A DNA stretch of 64,000 bases from a candidate division LCP-89 bacterium B3_LCP (GTDB taxonomy: Bacteria > Electryoneota > B3-LCP), in the NCBI GenBank assembly GCA_005223185.1, contig NJBN01000002.1, positions 434,001-498,000 on the forward strand. The letters run 5' to 3'. The notes below the pieces were generated by a model. The model did no database searches, was not told the origin of the DNA, and saw nothing but the letters and a program-made list of their open reading frames with translations. Both the position numbers and the translations under genes were made by a program. The first letter of the stretch is position 1. Each line of letters starts with the position of its first letter. Positions 12,369 to 21,298 of this stretch are shown one piece after another.

Positions 12369-12752
12369 ATGAACATACCTGCGGAGCTACTATATACCAA
12401 AGAACATGAATGGGTAAAGTTTGAAGATGACGTCGCTACCATAGGGATCACTGATTATGCTCAGGGTGAATTAGGCGACATCGTCTTCGTGGAATTGCCG
12501 CAAGTCGGTGATACCATCAGGAAAGGTGAGACTTTTGGAACTATTGAAGCTGTCAAGGCGGTGAGCGATCTCTATTCACCGTTGGATGGGGAAGTTCTGG
12601 AAGTCAATTCATCACTTGAGGATGCTCCCGAAACAATCAACAGCAGTCCCTATGAAGACGGCTGGATGTTAAAAATTCAGATAACGGAATCCGTCCAGAA
12701 GAATGATCTGCTTTCTGCAGATGAATATAAGAAAATCATAGACGAAGCATAA
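12369..12752 (+). CDS. gcvH: Glycine cleavage system H protein
   Basis: Shuttles the aminomethyl group on its lipoyl arm between the P, T and L proteins. 127 aa, typical. LYTKEHEWVK at the N-terminus and the lipoylation site Lys63 in EAVKAVSD are intact, followed by NSSPYEDGWML. AGGAGGAG is 4 bases before the ATG. Its TAA is followed immediately by the ATG of gcvPA, so the two are co-translated. Confidence 0.97.
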   Translation: MNIPAELLYTKEHEWVKFEDDVATIGITDYAQGELGDIVFVELPQVGDTIRKGETFGTIEAVKAVSDLYSPLDGEVLEVNSSLEDAPETINSSPYEDGWMLKIQITESVQKNDLLSADEYKKIIDEA

Positions 12753-14093
12753 ATGGATCACTTTCTACCGCATACTGAAGATGAACTGAAAGAGATGTTC
12801 TTCCGCATTGGCGTGAAGGATTTCTCCGAATTGTTGAAGACAATTCCTCCCGAATTACTGCTAAAAAAAGAGCTGAACCTTCCAGTATCACTTTCAGAAC
12901 TTGAGGCGCTTGCACAACTCAAGGAGACCAGCTATAAAAACCGATCGGAAGATTGCTATACCTGTTTCATGGGCGGTGGAGCTTACGATCACTTCATCCC
13001 GGCTGCCGTCGATGCCATAATCAGCCGCAGTGAATTTTACACAGCTTATACACCCTATCAGGCGGAAGTCAGTCAGGGCACGCTGCAGGCGATCTACGAA
13101 TATCAATCCATGATCTGCGCGCTCACCGGAATGGATGCCGCCAATGCCTCCCATTACGACGGCGCCACCGCGCTGGCTGAAGCGATGTACTTGGCGTGCA
13201 ATCAAACCAGAAGAGAGAAGGTGCTGGTTAGCGAAGGGGTAAACCCGCATTACCGGCAGGTTATGGAAACCTATGCTCATGCTTCGGGAATTGATGTTAT
13301 AACGATACCACTAAAGAACGGACTTACTGATTCCGACCTTTCCGGATATGATCTGACATCAGTTGCTGCCGTAATGATTCAGTCGCCCAATTTCTTAGGG
13401 GTTATCGAAGATATTGTGGCTTTCAGTCAACCCGTTCACGATACCAAAGCGCTGCTGACCGTATCGGTTGATCCCATATCTCTGGCTCTGTTGGAAGCGC
13501 CCGGCAACTTAGGAGCTGACATCGTGACCGGAGAAGGGCAGGGATTGGGCAACGCTCTGAATTACGGTGGTCCCTATTTGGGAATATTTGCCGTTAAGAA
13601 ACCTCTAATGCGGCGGCTCCCGGGGCGCATAATAGGCGCGACAGTTGACAATCAGGGACGCCGCGGTTTTGTGATGACGTTGCAAACTCGCGAACAGCAC
13701 ATTCGCCGTGATAAAGCTACCTCGAATATCTGCACAAACGAATCATTGTGCGCGCTGGCAGCCTGCGTAACCCTGGAACTGTTGGGTGAGGAAGGATTAA
13801 AAGAAATGGCGGAACTCTGTCTGCAGAAAGCTCACTATTTAGCTGACAACATCTGCGCTATCGAGGGTTTCGAACTGGCCTATAAACAGCCGTTTTTCAA
13901 GGAATTTGCTGTCCGCTATACAGGTGAAGTGGAAAAACTAACCGACAAACTCGCGGATAAGGGTTTCTTAGTCGGTCCAGGATTGGTACGCTTCAGTGAT
14001 GATTGGAAGGATCTGCTTCTCTTTGCTGTAACCGAGAAGAGGACTAAGGTAGAGATGGATAGGTTGGTGGAGACATTAAGAAGTATCGCCTAA
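12753..14093 (+). CDS. gcvPA: Glycine dehydrogenase (decarboxylating) subunit 1
   Basis: N-terminal half of the split P protein; with subunit 2 it decarboxylates glycine using pyridoxal phosphate. 446 aa. It has the family's FLPHTEDE start, GGGAYDHFIP, YTPYQAEVSQGTLQ, MDAANASHYDGATA, and the late GREQHIRR-type segment (TREQHIRRDKATSNICTN). The PLP lysine is expected in the partner GcvPB, which is not here: an intrinsic terminator follows directly, so gcvPB and gcvT must be elsewhere. No Shine-Dalgarno sequence beyond coupling to gcvH. Confidence 0.95.
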   Translation: MDHFLPHTEDELKEMFFRIGVKDFSELLKTIPPELLLKKELNLPVSLSELEALAQLKETSYKNRSEDCYTCFMGGGAYDHFIPAAVDAIISRSEFYTAYTPYQAEVSQGTLQAIYEYQSMICALTGMDAANASHYDGATALAEAMYLACNQTRREKVLVSEGVNPHYRQVMETYAHASGIDVITIPLKNGLTDSDLSGYDLTSVAAVMIQSPNFLGVIEDIVAFSQPVHDTKALLTVSVDPISLALLEAPGNLGADIVTGEGQGLGNALNYGGPYLGIFAVKKPLMRRLPGRIIGATVDNQGRRGFVMTLQTREQHIRRDKATSNICTNESLCALAACVTLELLGEEGLKEMAELCLQKAHYLADNICAIEGFELAYKQPFFKEFAVRYTGEVEKLTDKLADKGFLVGPGLVRFSDDWKDLLLFAVTEKRTKVEMDRLVETLRSIA

Positions 14094-14103
14094 TAAAGCC
14101 TAT

Positions 14104-14134
14104 AAAAGCGGGGATCTTCCCCGCTTTTGTGTTT
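14104..14134 (+). terminator. Intrinsic terminator after gcvPA
   Basis: An 11-base-pair stem AAAAGCGGGGA / TCCCCGCTTTT with a 3-base loop, followed by a T-rich tail. Confidence 0.9.
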
Positions 14135-14164
14135 AAGACCCCGAAGGCAATGCCTGACGCAACA
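14133..14164 (+). repeat. Degenerate copy of the short palindromic repeat family
   Basis: AAGACCCCGAAGGCAA and a following CCTGACGCAAC. The first part recurs at 16480-16495. The second part is the complement of the TTGCGTCAGG arm of the element at 17132-17177. Confidence 0.5.
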
Positions 14165-14183
14165 TTCAAAGGAGAAATTCATA

Positions 14184-16439
14184 CTGAAGAAACTTCAAAA
14201 TCTCTCAGACCTTCGTGCTAAACGCTGTTATTCGTTCCTTCTTGTAGTCTCAACTTTGATTATTCTGATCCCAATTCATTTGAGTTATGCCAGCGAACAG
14301 TACACGGTACCTCGCATTAATGGGGTGGTGGAACTTGATGGTCCCAGCTATGAACCCGTCTGGAATGGAATCGAACCGCTGCCGGTTATCATGCACAGTC
14401 CTAACTTTGGCAGCGAACCTACCGAACGAACGGAAATACTGATCGCATACGATGACGATTACCTATACATTGCCGGGCGATTGTACGACAGCGAACCTGA
14501 AAAAATCCAGGCACCTTCGAAGAAACGCGATGATCTAAATCTCTACAACGATTGGTTCGGTCTGATTATAGATTCCTTCAATGATAAAGAAAATGCTTTA
14601 GCCTTCTTCACCACGCCTTCCGGACTGAAGCTGGATATGACCGTCTTTGGCGATGCAGTCGGCGATTTCCCCATAAATCCCAGTTGGAACGCTTTCTGGG
14701 ACGTCGCTACAGCCCGTGATGAACGAGGTTGGTTTGCGGAAATACGCATACCATTTTCCAGCCTCCGCTTTCAGGCTGATGATGGAAGGGTGGTTATGGG
14801 GTTGACCACATGGAGGTCGATTGCCAGGAAAAATGAGACTATTATCTATCCATCCATATCACCTGATTACGGATTCTGGAGTATTTTCAAACCATCTCTG
14901 GCAAAGGAAGTTGTGTTAACTGGTATTAGAAGCAAAAAAGCTCTGTATATTTCGCCTTACTTCTTAGGAGGGTACGGGCAGTCCTGGGAACTTGACGATG
15001 CGGAAACCTCTTACGCTAAGAGTGAAAACCCTGCTGACGAGGTCGGTTTGGACGTTAAATACGGTCTCACAAGCAACCTCACGCTTGACATTACGGTCAA
15101 CACAGATTTTGCTCAAGTTGAGGCAGATGACCAGCAGATAAATCTAACGCGCTTCTCACTGTTTTTTCCGGAAAAACGGCTCTTCTTCCAGGAACGCGCC
15201 AGCAATTTTGAATTCAATATGGGAGGGCATGACCGCCTCTTTTACAGCCGCAGGATCGGAATTTATGATGAAGGACAGGTTAGCATTTACGGAGGTGCCA
15301 AACTGGTCGGCCGAGCGGGTGTATGGGATTTAGGATTTCTGGACATGCAGACGGCGCCTGCAGAAGACATCACTTCCGAGAATTTCGGCGTGTTTCGAGT
15401 TCGCCGCCAGGTCATCAACCAGAATACATACGTCGGAGGTATTGTAACTTCCAGGGCTGGGGCGGACGGAGCTTACAATACTGCCTACGGAGTTGATGGA
15501 ATATTTCGTATTTCTGAAAAGGACTACCTGCAATTTAACTGGGCACAAACTTTTGAAGATGATCAGAGAAATGAGATCCTTTCATTGGATCCTTCACGAA
15601 TGCGAGTGAGCTGGGAACGACGCACTATTGACGGTCTGGCCTTTGATCTTACCTATTCGAGAGCGGGGGACAGGTATAACCCGGGAATGGGATATGAACA
15701 GCGTGAGGACTATAGCCGGTTCGGGAATGAAATATTATATGGATGGTTCCCCGGTGAAGAATCTCCTCTGTATAACCATCAGTTATTCGTAAAAGGATCT
15801 GTCGTCCAGCGCAATTCTGATGGCTCCACAGAATCTTCTGAAATCGAGCCGGGCTGGCAGTTTGAATATAAGTCAGGCTATTTTGGCGAATTATCAGTAA
15901 AGGCTGTCCAGGAAAGTGTGACGGATACATTTTCCTTATCGGATGATGTGGAAGTCCCTCCTGGTGTATATAGCTTTAACAGCTTGGAATGCGAATTTTC
16001 CTCACCGATGTCCGGAACGTTCCTCCTCAGCGGGGGCATTGAAGGCGGCACTTTCTATGATGGCAGCCGCAGGAGCGCCAATATATTTGCTCTACTGAAC
16101 CTACCGTGCAATTTAGAACTGAGCAGTTATTACGAAATCAACTGGATAACATTCCCTGATCGTGATCAGGAATTGTTTGCACATATTGGACGGCTACGCG
16201 GTCTGTTTATGCCCAGCACTAAATTATCACTGAGCGCCTTCATTCAATACAACAGCGCAGATAATATCATAGTCGGTAATGCGCGCCTGCGCTATAATCC
16301 ATCAGAAGGCAGGGATCTTTACTTAGTTTACGATGAGTGTATGAATACTGATCGTTTCAGGGATGATCCGGTATTTCCCACCACCAACAACCGCACGATT
16401 CTCCTGAAGTACACTCATACGTTCAGGTTTGAAGGGTGA
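14184..16439 (+). CDS. CBM9-like / DUF5916 outer-membrane beta-barrel protein
   Basis: About 751 aa. A signal peptide (FLLVVSTLIILIPIHLSYA) is followed by a family 9 carbohydrate-binding-like domain (RINGVVELDGPSYEPVW to the IPFSSLRF region, about 30-220) and a long DUF5916-type region with LDVKYGLTSNLTLDITVNTD, FPEKRLFFQE and many alternating aromatic strands, as in an outer-membrane barrel. Probably a surface protein; the ligand is unknown. The only in-frame ATG/GTG/TTG upstream is a TTG at 14127 inside the gcvPA terminator stem. A good AAAGGAG at 14168-14174 instead points to a non-standard start: CTG at 14184 (9-base spacing, chosen) or ATA at 14181. Confidence 0.75.
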   Translation: MKKLQNLSDLRAKRCYSFLLVVSTLIILIPIHLSYASEQYTVPRINGVVELDGPSYEPVWNGIEPLPVIMHSPNFGSEPTERTEILIAYDDDYLYIAGRLYDSEPEKIQAPSKKRDDLNLYNDWFGLIIDSFNDKENALAFFTTPSGLKLDMTVFGDAVGDFPINPSWNAFWDVATARDERGWFAEIRIPFSSLRFQADDGRVVMGLTTWRSIARKNETIIYPSISPDYGFWSIFKPSLAKEVVLTGIRSKKALYISPYFLGGYGQSWELDDAETSYAKSENPADEVGLDVKYGLTSNLTLDITVNTDFAQVEADDQQINLTRFSLFFPEKRLFFQERASNFEFNMGGHDRLFYSRRIGIYDEGQVSIYGGAKLVGRAGVWDLGFLDMQTAPAEDITSENFGVFRVRRQVINQNTYVGGIVTSRAGADGAYNTAYGVDGIFRISEKDYLQFNWAQTFEDDQRNEILSLDPSRMRVSWERRTIDGLAFDLTYSRAGDRYNPGMGYEQREDYSRFGNEILYGWFPGEESPLYNHQLFVKGSVVQRNSDGSTESSEIEPGWQFEYKSGYFGELSVKAVQESVTDTFSLSDDVEVPPGVYSFNSLECEFSSPMSGTFLLSGGIEGGTFYDGSRRSANIFALLNLPCNLELSSYYEINWITFPDRDQELFAHIGRLRGLFMPSTKLSLSAFIQYNSADNIIVGNARLRYNPSEGRDLYLVYDECMNTDRFRDDPVFPTTNNRTILLKYTHTFRFEG

Positions 16440-16479
16440 GGGGGGAAAGCGTCATGTTACACCCGCCTTCGGCGTCCAA

Positions 16480-16503
16480 GACCCCGAAGGCAAAGCATGG
16501 CAA
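16480..16503 (+). repeat. Second copy of the AAGACCCCGAAGGCAA sequence
   Basis: AAGACCCCGAAGGCAA followed by AGCATGGCAAA. It matches 14135-14150 nearly exactly in the gap after the previous gene. Confidence 0.5.
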
Positions 16504-16567
16504 AACAGAGAAACACCATTGTCAGTCATAGATTGTGCCGACCACAATAGGAGAAAGGAGACATATC

Positions 16568-17104
16568 ATGGGAAAAATTAAGCGAGCATTTAGCAGCCTG
16601 TTACTTATAGCTGTCTTTATAGCATTAATGGCTGGATGTGAAAATCAGGAAAAGGCCATAGTAGAACGAAATAAGGCTATTGTTCACCGTGCGTATAAGG
16701 AAGCCATCAATGCCCACAACGTTGACATACTCGAGGAAATGTTGGCGGACGACTACGTTCGTCATTCGCAATCGAGCCCTCCTAAACTGCAGGAAATTCG
16801 TAGCAAAGAGATCTTTTTAAACTTTGTACAACAGCATTTTGTGGCTTTTCCTGACTGGAATGAGGAAGTAAATTTCATAATTGCCGAAGGCGACAAGGTT
16901 GCATTTTCCACCACTGGTACGGGTACGCACAGGGGAAAGATGGGAGAATTTGCCCCCACCGGGAAACGGGTCAAGCTCGAACACCTTGCAGTCCACCGCA
17001 TCGACGAAAACGGAAAAATTGCAGAAACCTGGGTAAGTTGGGATAACGTAGCCTTTTTAACCCAGCTTGGTATTTTCCCTCCACCTGGGGAGGGTAGTGA
17101 ATAA
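16568..17104 (+). CDS. SnoaL-like ester-cyclase-type lipoprotein
   Basis: 178 aa. The lipobox LMAGC after a hydrophobic stretch predicts a lipoprotein. The rest matches the SnoaL-like NTF2 fold: NKAIVHRAYKEAINAHNVDILEEM, LADDYVRHS, FPDW, an internal FSTTGTGTHRGK strand, FAPTGK and the final HRIDENGKIAETW. Family members include polyketide cyclases and many predicted ester cyclases; the substrate cannot be read from the sequence. The start is ATG 16568 with AAAGGAG 7 bases upstream; a GTG/ATG-like extension to 16535 lacks such a site. Flanked by intergenic repeats on both sides. Confidence 0.8.
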   Translation: MGKIKRAFSSLLLIAVFIALMAGCENQEKAIVERNKAIVHRAYKEAINAHNVDILEEMLADDYVRHSQSSPPKLQEIRSKEIFLNFVQQHFVAFPDWNEEVNFIIAEGDKVAFSTTGTGTHRGKMGEFAPTGKRVKLEHLAVHRIDENGKIAETWVSWDNVAFLTQLGIFPPPGEGSE

Positions 17105-17131
17105 TTATTCGTAATCCGGACATTATTCGTA

Positions 17132-17177
17132 TTGCGTCAGGTCACATCCCGCCAGAGCGGGACAGGACCTGACACAA
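17132..17177. repeat. Palindromic repeat (TTGCGTCAGGTC...GACCTGACACAA), copy 1
   Basis: 12-base terminal arms with one mismatch and an inner hairpin TCCCGC / GCGGGA. The same termini occur at 28545-28590 and, degraded, at 23183-23212. Confidence 0.8.
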
Positions 17178-17194
17178 CGGGTAATCAGCTATGT

Positions 17195-17234
17195 AGGGTG
17201 GACTAAGTCCGTCGGCTGACGGACGCAGTCCCCC
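17195..17234. repeat. GGTGGACT hairpin repeat, copy 1
   Basis: GGGTGGACT and AGTCCCCC outer arms enclose GTCCGTC / GACGGAC. A related hairpin lies at 22339-22373. Confidence 0.6.
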
Positions 17235-17297
17235 AAATAATCAGCGGTAATCAATGGTTTAGACAGGCAAGCACTCCAGAAAAAGGATGAGCAAATT

Positions 17298-18212
17298 ATG
17301 AGTAAAGGTAAGATCGTTGTTTTTGACGATAAAACTGATGAGCTAGTGTATCATCCTGATCTTTTTAATGTTTCCAATGTATTTAAAGTGAGATCCCTAC
17401 CAACAGATGAACAGATAGATAAATTAGTACTTATAATTAACTGTCCTGATTGTAAGAAGAATAATTTGCGAAAAATTGGGTATGAAAGAATTAGCAAGCA
17501 ATCTGCATTGTTCGTTAGATGCTTAGATTGCAGCAACCCCATTTTTACCTTTTTTAGCGAAACAAAGCTGAGTTCACCAGATATTGGAATTGTAATGTGC
17601 TCCTCAAAAGAACAAAGTTATCGAGAAGAAATAGAAGGATTAAATTGTAATCAATGTAAAAATAAACTGCAGGTTGAATATGATATTTTTGCAGAGAAAT
17701 TTGATATAAAAACCATTATGCCTATGATATTAAGGTGTACTAAATGCCCGGATATTTCATATAATATAATTTACTGGGACAGGCCTTTGTACTATTATCG
17801 CAAAGCCAGTCAGATAATAGATGAAGTCATTAATGTTTCACCAAAAGCGGCTCTTGTTTTTATACTATCTGCATTAGAAACGTATTTGCAAAAAGCTTGG
17901 TATTTTCAATCTGAGTTCCATAAAGAATTAGTCAATAAAAGAATAATCAATTTTCAAAACTTAAAGGAAATTAGAAATTATTATCGCCTGTCTATGAATA
18001 TTGATATTTATGAGATTGTTGCTAGTAATGATAACTGGGATTTGTTGACCCAATCCTATAAAAAAAGACACGGAATTATTCATAATGCTGGTTTTGATAA
18101 GAGTTATAATGAAATCGGTGTTTCATCAACTGAAGTAGGTAAATTAAGGGAAACTGTTGAAGACTTTACAAAAGACCTAAATGACCTTCTCGAAAAGAGA
18201 GGCTTACTCTAA
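17298..18212 (+). CDS. HEPN-motif protein with two zinc ribbons, unknown function
   Basis: 304 aa, visibly more AT-rich than the surrounding genes. Two zinc-ribbon units are seen: C49/C52 with C75/C78, and C117/C120 with C147/C150. The C-terminal half is all-helical and carries R257-x4-H262 (RHGIIHN), the Rx4-6H motif of HEPN domains, many of which are RNases of defence or toxin systems. I see no nucleotidyltransferase or other antitoxin gene next to it. HEPN assignment rests on the motif, its helical context (WDLLTQSYKK before it) and position. Base composition and the flanking repeats suggest a transferred gene. Confidence 0.65.
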   Translation: MSKGKIVVFDDKTDELVYHPDLFNVSNVFKVRSLPTDEQIDKLVLIINCPDCKKNNLRKIGYERISKQSALFVRCLDCSNPIFTFFSETKLSSPDIGIVMCSSKEQSYREEIEGLNCNQCKNKLQVEYDIFAEKFDIKTIMPMILRCTKCPDISYNIIYWDRPLYYYRKASQIIDEVINVSPKAALVFILSALETYLQKAWYFQSEFHKELVNKRIINFQNLKEIRNYYRLSMNIDIYEIVASNDNWDLLTQSYKKRHGIIHNAGFDKSYNEIGVSSTEVGKLRETVEDFTKDLNDLLEKRGLL

Positions 18213-18368
18213 GAAGAAGTTTTACAGATTTGTTATGTGTGTTAGATAAATCACCTCGTAAAGGTATCTTTACTGCATCTCGAATTTGTGAAAGAGATTC
18301 TTACTAAGAGAAATCTAAATTCTCATAAAATATCAGAGGCAAAAATACAAAAATAAAAGGAGCATTTC

Positions 18369-20246
18369 ATGAAATCACCATTATCAATTCGTTTCTTCGG
18401 TCTGATAGTCTTGTTTGCTTTTCTGGCGTTGTGCCTGGGAGCAGAGCAGGTCTATGCCGAGAAGATCAAAATTGAGCAGAAAGACGATCTGCCAGCGCAT
18501 TCCTATACGACCAAAATGAAAGCCATCGATATTGTCAAGGACGCCAAAGCCTTGAAGAAGTTGGCTAAGAGGGTCAAAAAAGACCTGGAGAAGGACCTGA
18601 AAAAGTATGATATCCAGGACAAAACCACATTGAAGGAATACTACGGCAACTTAGGAATAATCGCCTTCGTCAACGGACGCTGGGACGATTATCTGCACTA
18701 CCTGGATTTGCGTACGGAGCTTGAGGACAAGGAATCTACAAAATTAACTCGCGGATTATTCGCAAAATCCTACATCAAAGCTTTGAGATCGGGTGAGGAT
18801 GTTCGTACAGTTTTCAAGCGCGAATATACCGCCGCTATCAGTCCGCTACCTTATGACGTCGTGGGTGATGATCTGGAATCTTCCAAAGGCAGGGCTGAAA
18901 TATTCACCGAAAATTTAATAATCGGCATCATCCAGGAGAGAATCCAGCCCATCCTCGATAAGACGGACGGTGAAATGGATAAAGACATGGCTATGACACT
19001 AGTCGGCGATTATTACCTGTTTGAATACTACATCCCCAACAAGGATATCGTCCTTGAGGTTCTGACTGCTTATCTGGATGCTCACAAGGTCGAAAAACCG
19101 GATATTTGGGCGGATCGCGACGTCAATCTGACTGCAGAAAATAAGGGCAAACCAGTACTTATCGGTGTCTGGGACGCCGGTGTGGATATGAGCGTCTTTA
19201 AGGAAAACTGCTTCATCAATAAGAAGGAAAAACCCGGCAACGGCAAGGATGACGACCACAACGGTTTCGTCGATGACGTTCATGGTATAGCCTTTGATTT
19301 GAACGCTCATAAAACACCTGATCTTCTCTATCCGATTGGCGAGATACAGGACCGTCCCCGGCTGCAGCATCTGACCAAGGGTTTGAGCGATCTGACTTCC
19401 AATATCGATAGCAAGGAATCCTCGGACGTCAAGAAGATGCTGGGGTCGCTGGAACCTGAAAAAGTCAAACCTTTCATAGAAGATCTGGGCAAGTACGGTA
19501 ACTACTGCCATGGTACTCATGTGGCGGGGATTGTGGCTCGCGGTAATCCTTTCGCTAAGATTTTAGCAGCGCGCTTGACCTTCGATCACAGAATGATCCC
19601 GCTTGAACCCACCATCGCCAAAGCCAGGCGTGATTCCGCTATGATGATAGAAACAGTCAATTACTTCAAAGAGTATGGCGTTCGCGTGGTCAATATGAGC
19701 TGGGGATATACTCTTGATGAGGTAGAAGCGGCTCTGGAAGCCAACGGTGCTGGCGGTACTGTCGAAGAGCGTAAAGAGTTGACCCGCCAGATATTCGATA
19801 TCGTAAAGCACGGACTCTTCCAGGCGATTAAAAGCGCGCCTGAAATCCTCTTCATCACAGCAGCTGGGAATTCCAACAATGACGTCATATTTGATGACGT
19901 TATCCCTAGCGCTTTCGATCTGCCTAACCTGATGTCCATCGGTGCGGTGGATCAGGCTGGTGATGAGACCGGTTTCACCAGTTTCGGCAAGGTCGATGCT
20001 TATGCCAACGGCTTCGAAGTCATGAGCTACGTTCCCGGCGGCGATCAGATGGCATTGAGTGGTACCTCTATGGCGTCCCCCAACGTCACCAATTTAGCCG
20101 GTAAACTATTCGCTATGCGTCCCGGTCTGAAACCCGCACAGGTGCGCAAACTGATCGAAAAAGCCTGCGATGAGAACAAAGCCGGTGACCGCACCGTTAA
20201 GCTGATGAATCCCAAGAGATCCTTCGAAATGCTGAAGAAAATGTAA
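18369..20246 (+). CDS. Secreted subtilisin-family (S8) serine protease
   Basis: 625 aa. A signal peptide (to about VYA, residue 30) is followed by a Lys-rich helical region of about 230 residues of unknown function and an S8 catalytic domain. The triad is complete: D269 (GVWDAGVD), H384 (HGTHVAG) and S567 (GTSMASP), with oxyanion N501 (AAGNS). A calcium-type Asp/Gly loop GNGKDDDHNGFVDD follows the first catalytic Asp, as in many FCB-group subtilases. No C-terminal sorting domain is visible, so it may remain periplasmic or be released by another route. AAAAGGAG precedes the ATG, and it is a single-gene unit with its own terminator. Confidence 0.92.
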   Translation: MKSPLSIRFFGLIVLFAFLALCLGAEQVYAEKIKIEQKDDLPAHSYTTKMKAIDIVKDAKALKKLAKRVKKDLEKDLKKYDIQDKTTLKEYYGNLGIIAFVNGRWDDYLHYLDLRTELEDKESTKLTRGLFAKSYIKALRSGEDVRTVFKREYTAAISPLPYDVVGDDLESSKGRAEIFTENLIIGIIQERIQPILDKTDGEMDKDMAMTLVGDYYLFEYYIPNKDIVLEVLTAYLDAHKVEKPDIWADRDVNLTAENKGKPVLIGVWDAGVDMSVFKENCFINKKEKPGNGKDDDHNGFVDDVHGIAFDLNAHKTPDLLYPIGEIQDRPRLQHLTKGLSDLTSNIDSKESSDVKKMLGSLEPEKVKPFIEDLGKYGNYCHGTHVAGIVARGNPFAKILAARLTFDHRMIPLEPTIAKARRDSAMMIETVNYFKEYGVRVVNMSWGYTLDEVEAALEANGAGGTVEERKELTRQIFDIVKHGLFQAIKSAPEILFITAAGNSNNDVIFDDVIPSAFDLPNLMSIGAVDQAGDETGFTSFGKVDAYANGFEVMSYVPGGDQMALSGTSMASPNVTNLAGKLFAMRPGLKPAQVRKLIEKACDENKAGDRTVKLMNPKRSFEMLKKM

Positions 20247-20265
20247 CCCATTTCCAATAAAAACG

Positions 20266-20303
20266 AAAAAGCAACCTCAGGGATATAGAGGTTGCTTTTT
20301 TTT
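20266..20303 (+). terminator. Intrinsic terminator after the subtilase gene
   Basis: AAAAAGCAACCTC, a 9-base loop, GAGGTTGC, then eight T. Confidence 0.92.
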
Positions 20304-20352
20304 GTGGGGAGTGGTATATTGCATCGAGAGCATAAATGAATTCAATTCATAA

Positions 20353-20784
20353 ATGGCAGAGATTATGGCACTAAGTTACTTCGATGATGAAGGCAAGAAA
20401 CCAAGCGATAACGATCTAGCCGAAGCACTGGGTAAAACCAAACCATTCTGGGATGAGATTATTAAGCACATAGCTGGCCACAATGAGCCCATCACTGAAG
20501 AATGGCATTTCGGTGGCAAGAATTGGGGCTGGACGATGCGGGTAGTGCGCAAGAAGCGAAGAATACTGTATTTGACCCCATGCGATGGTTGCTATACAAC
20601 CGGAATAATACTTGGTGGCCGGGCAATGGAAGTTGTCAGGCAGACTGATTTCCCTCCAGAGATTGTTGAAATAATTAATAGTTCAAAGAAGTATGCGGAA
20701 GGCACAGCTATTCGCCTCGAAATAAGAACCAAAGAGAATCTGGAAGCAACCAAAAAGCTGGCTGATATAAAGATCGCCAACTGA
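20353..20784 (+). CDS. DUF3788 family protein
   Basis: 143 aa, soluble. The family features are recognisable: PSDNDLAEALGKTKPFWDEI at the N-terminus, an E-W-x-F-G-x-K-x-x-GW motif, basic KKRRILYL, and a C-terminal KYAEGTAIRLEIRT followed by KLADIKI. DUF3788 proteins are small and have no assigned reaction. Either of two nearby ATG codons could be used (20353 or 20365); I keep the longer. It stands between a terminator and two small membrane-protein genes and may be transcribed with them. Confidence 0.8.
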   Translation: MAEIMALSYFDDEGKKPSDNDLAEALGKTKPFWDEIIKHIAGHNEPITEEWHFGGKNWGWTMRVVRKKRRILYLTPCDGCYTTGIILGGRAMEVVRQTDFPPEIVEIINSSKKYAEGTAIRLEIRTKENLEATKKLADIKIAN

Positions 20785-20823
20785 CTTGCTATAAGTTAAC
20801 ACAATTAATATCTGGTTAGTGCT

Positions 20824-21288
20824 ATGCCATTGAAGACGAAAATTCCAATTGGAATAAATATCATTATCGCGTTTTTTATCCTCAATGCGATTCTCTGGAC
20901 AGTTGGACAGGGTGGGGCAGTGATCGCCTATGATCGAGTTGCAGGTTGGGGCTTTCAGGATCCCAGGGAAGCCCTCGACCCAGCTATAGTTGAAGTTAAC
21001 AGAGGGATCGGTCTAACGGATATGATCATCCAAATACCTCTATATCTCATCGCTGCTGTTGGGCTTCTGCAACTGCGATTTTATGGTGCGGTAGCCGCCT
21101 GGCTAGTTCTCGGGACTACACTGTACTGGCCGGTGGTTTTCTGGTCCAGTCAGTATTTCTATGGAACCGAAGGAATTAAACACAATGAAACTACAATGTC
21201 AACTCATGTCATTCTGATTGTAATACTGCTGTTTGCTCTTTGGGCAATAATATATCTTTACAGAAACCGCCAGCTATTTACCAGATGA
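20824..21288 (+). CDS. Small membrane protein with four predicted helices
   Basis: 154 aa, not recognised. Hydrophobic segments at about 10-31, 62-81, 87-107 and 126-147, with a loop after helix 1 rich in Asp and Gly (GWGFQDPREALDP) and a basic C-terminus (YRNRQ). No catalytic motif seen. It lies 10 bases before the next membrane-protein gene, with GAGGAG at that junction, so the two are probably one operon and may be partners. Confidence 0.7.
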   Translation: MPLKTKIPIGINIIIAFFILNAILWTVGQGGAVIAYDRVAGWGFQDPREALDPAIVEVNRGIGLTDMIIQIPLYLIAAVGLLQLRFYGAVAAWLVLGTTLYWPVVFWSSQYFYGTEGIKHNETTMSTHVILIVILLFALWAIIYLYRNRQLFTR

Positions 21289-21298
21289 GGAGATACTG

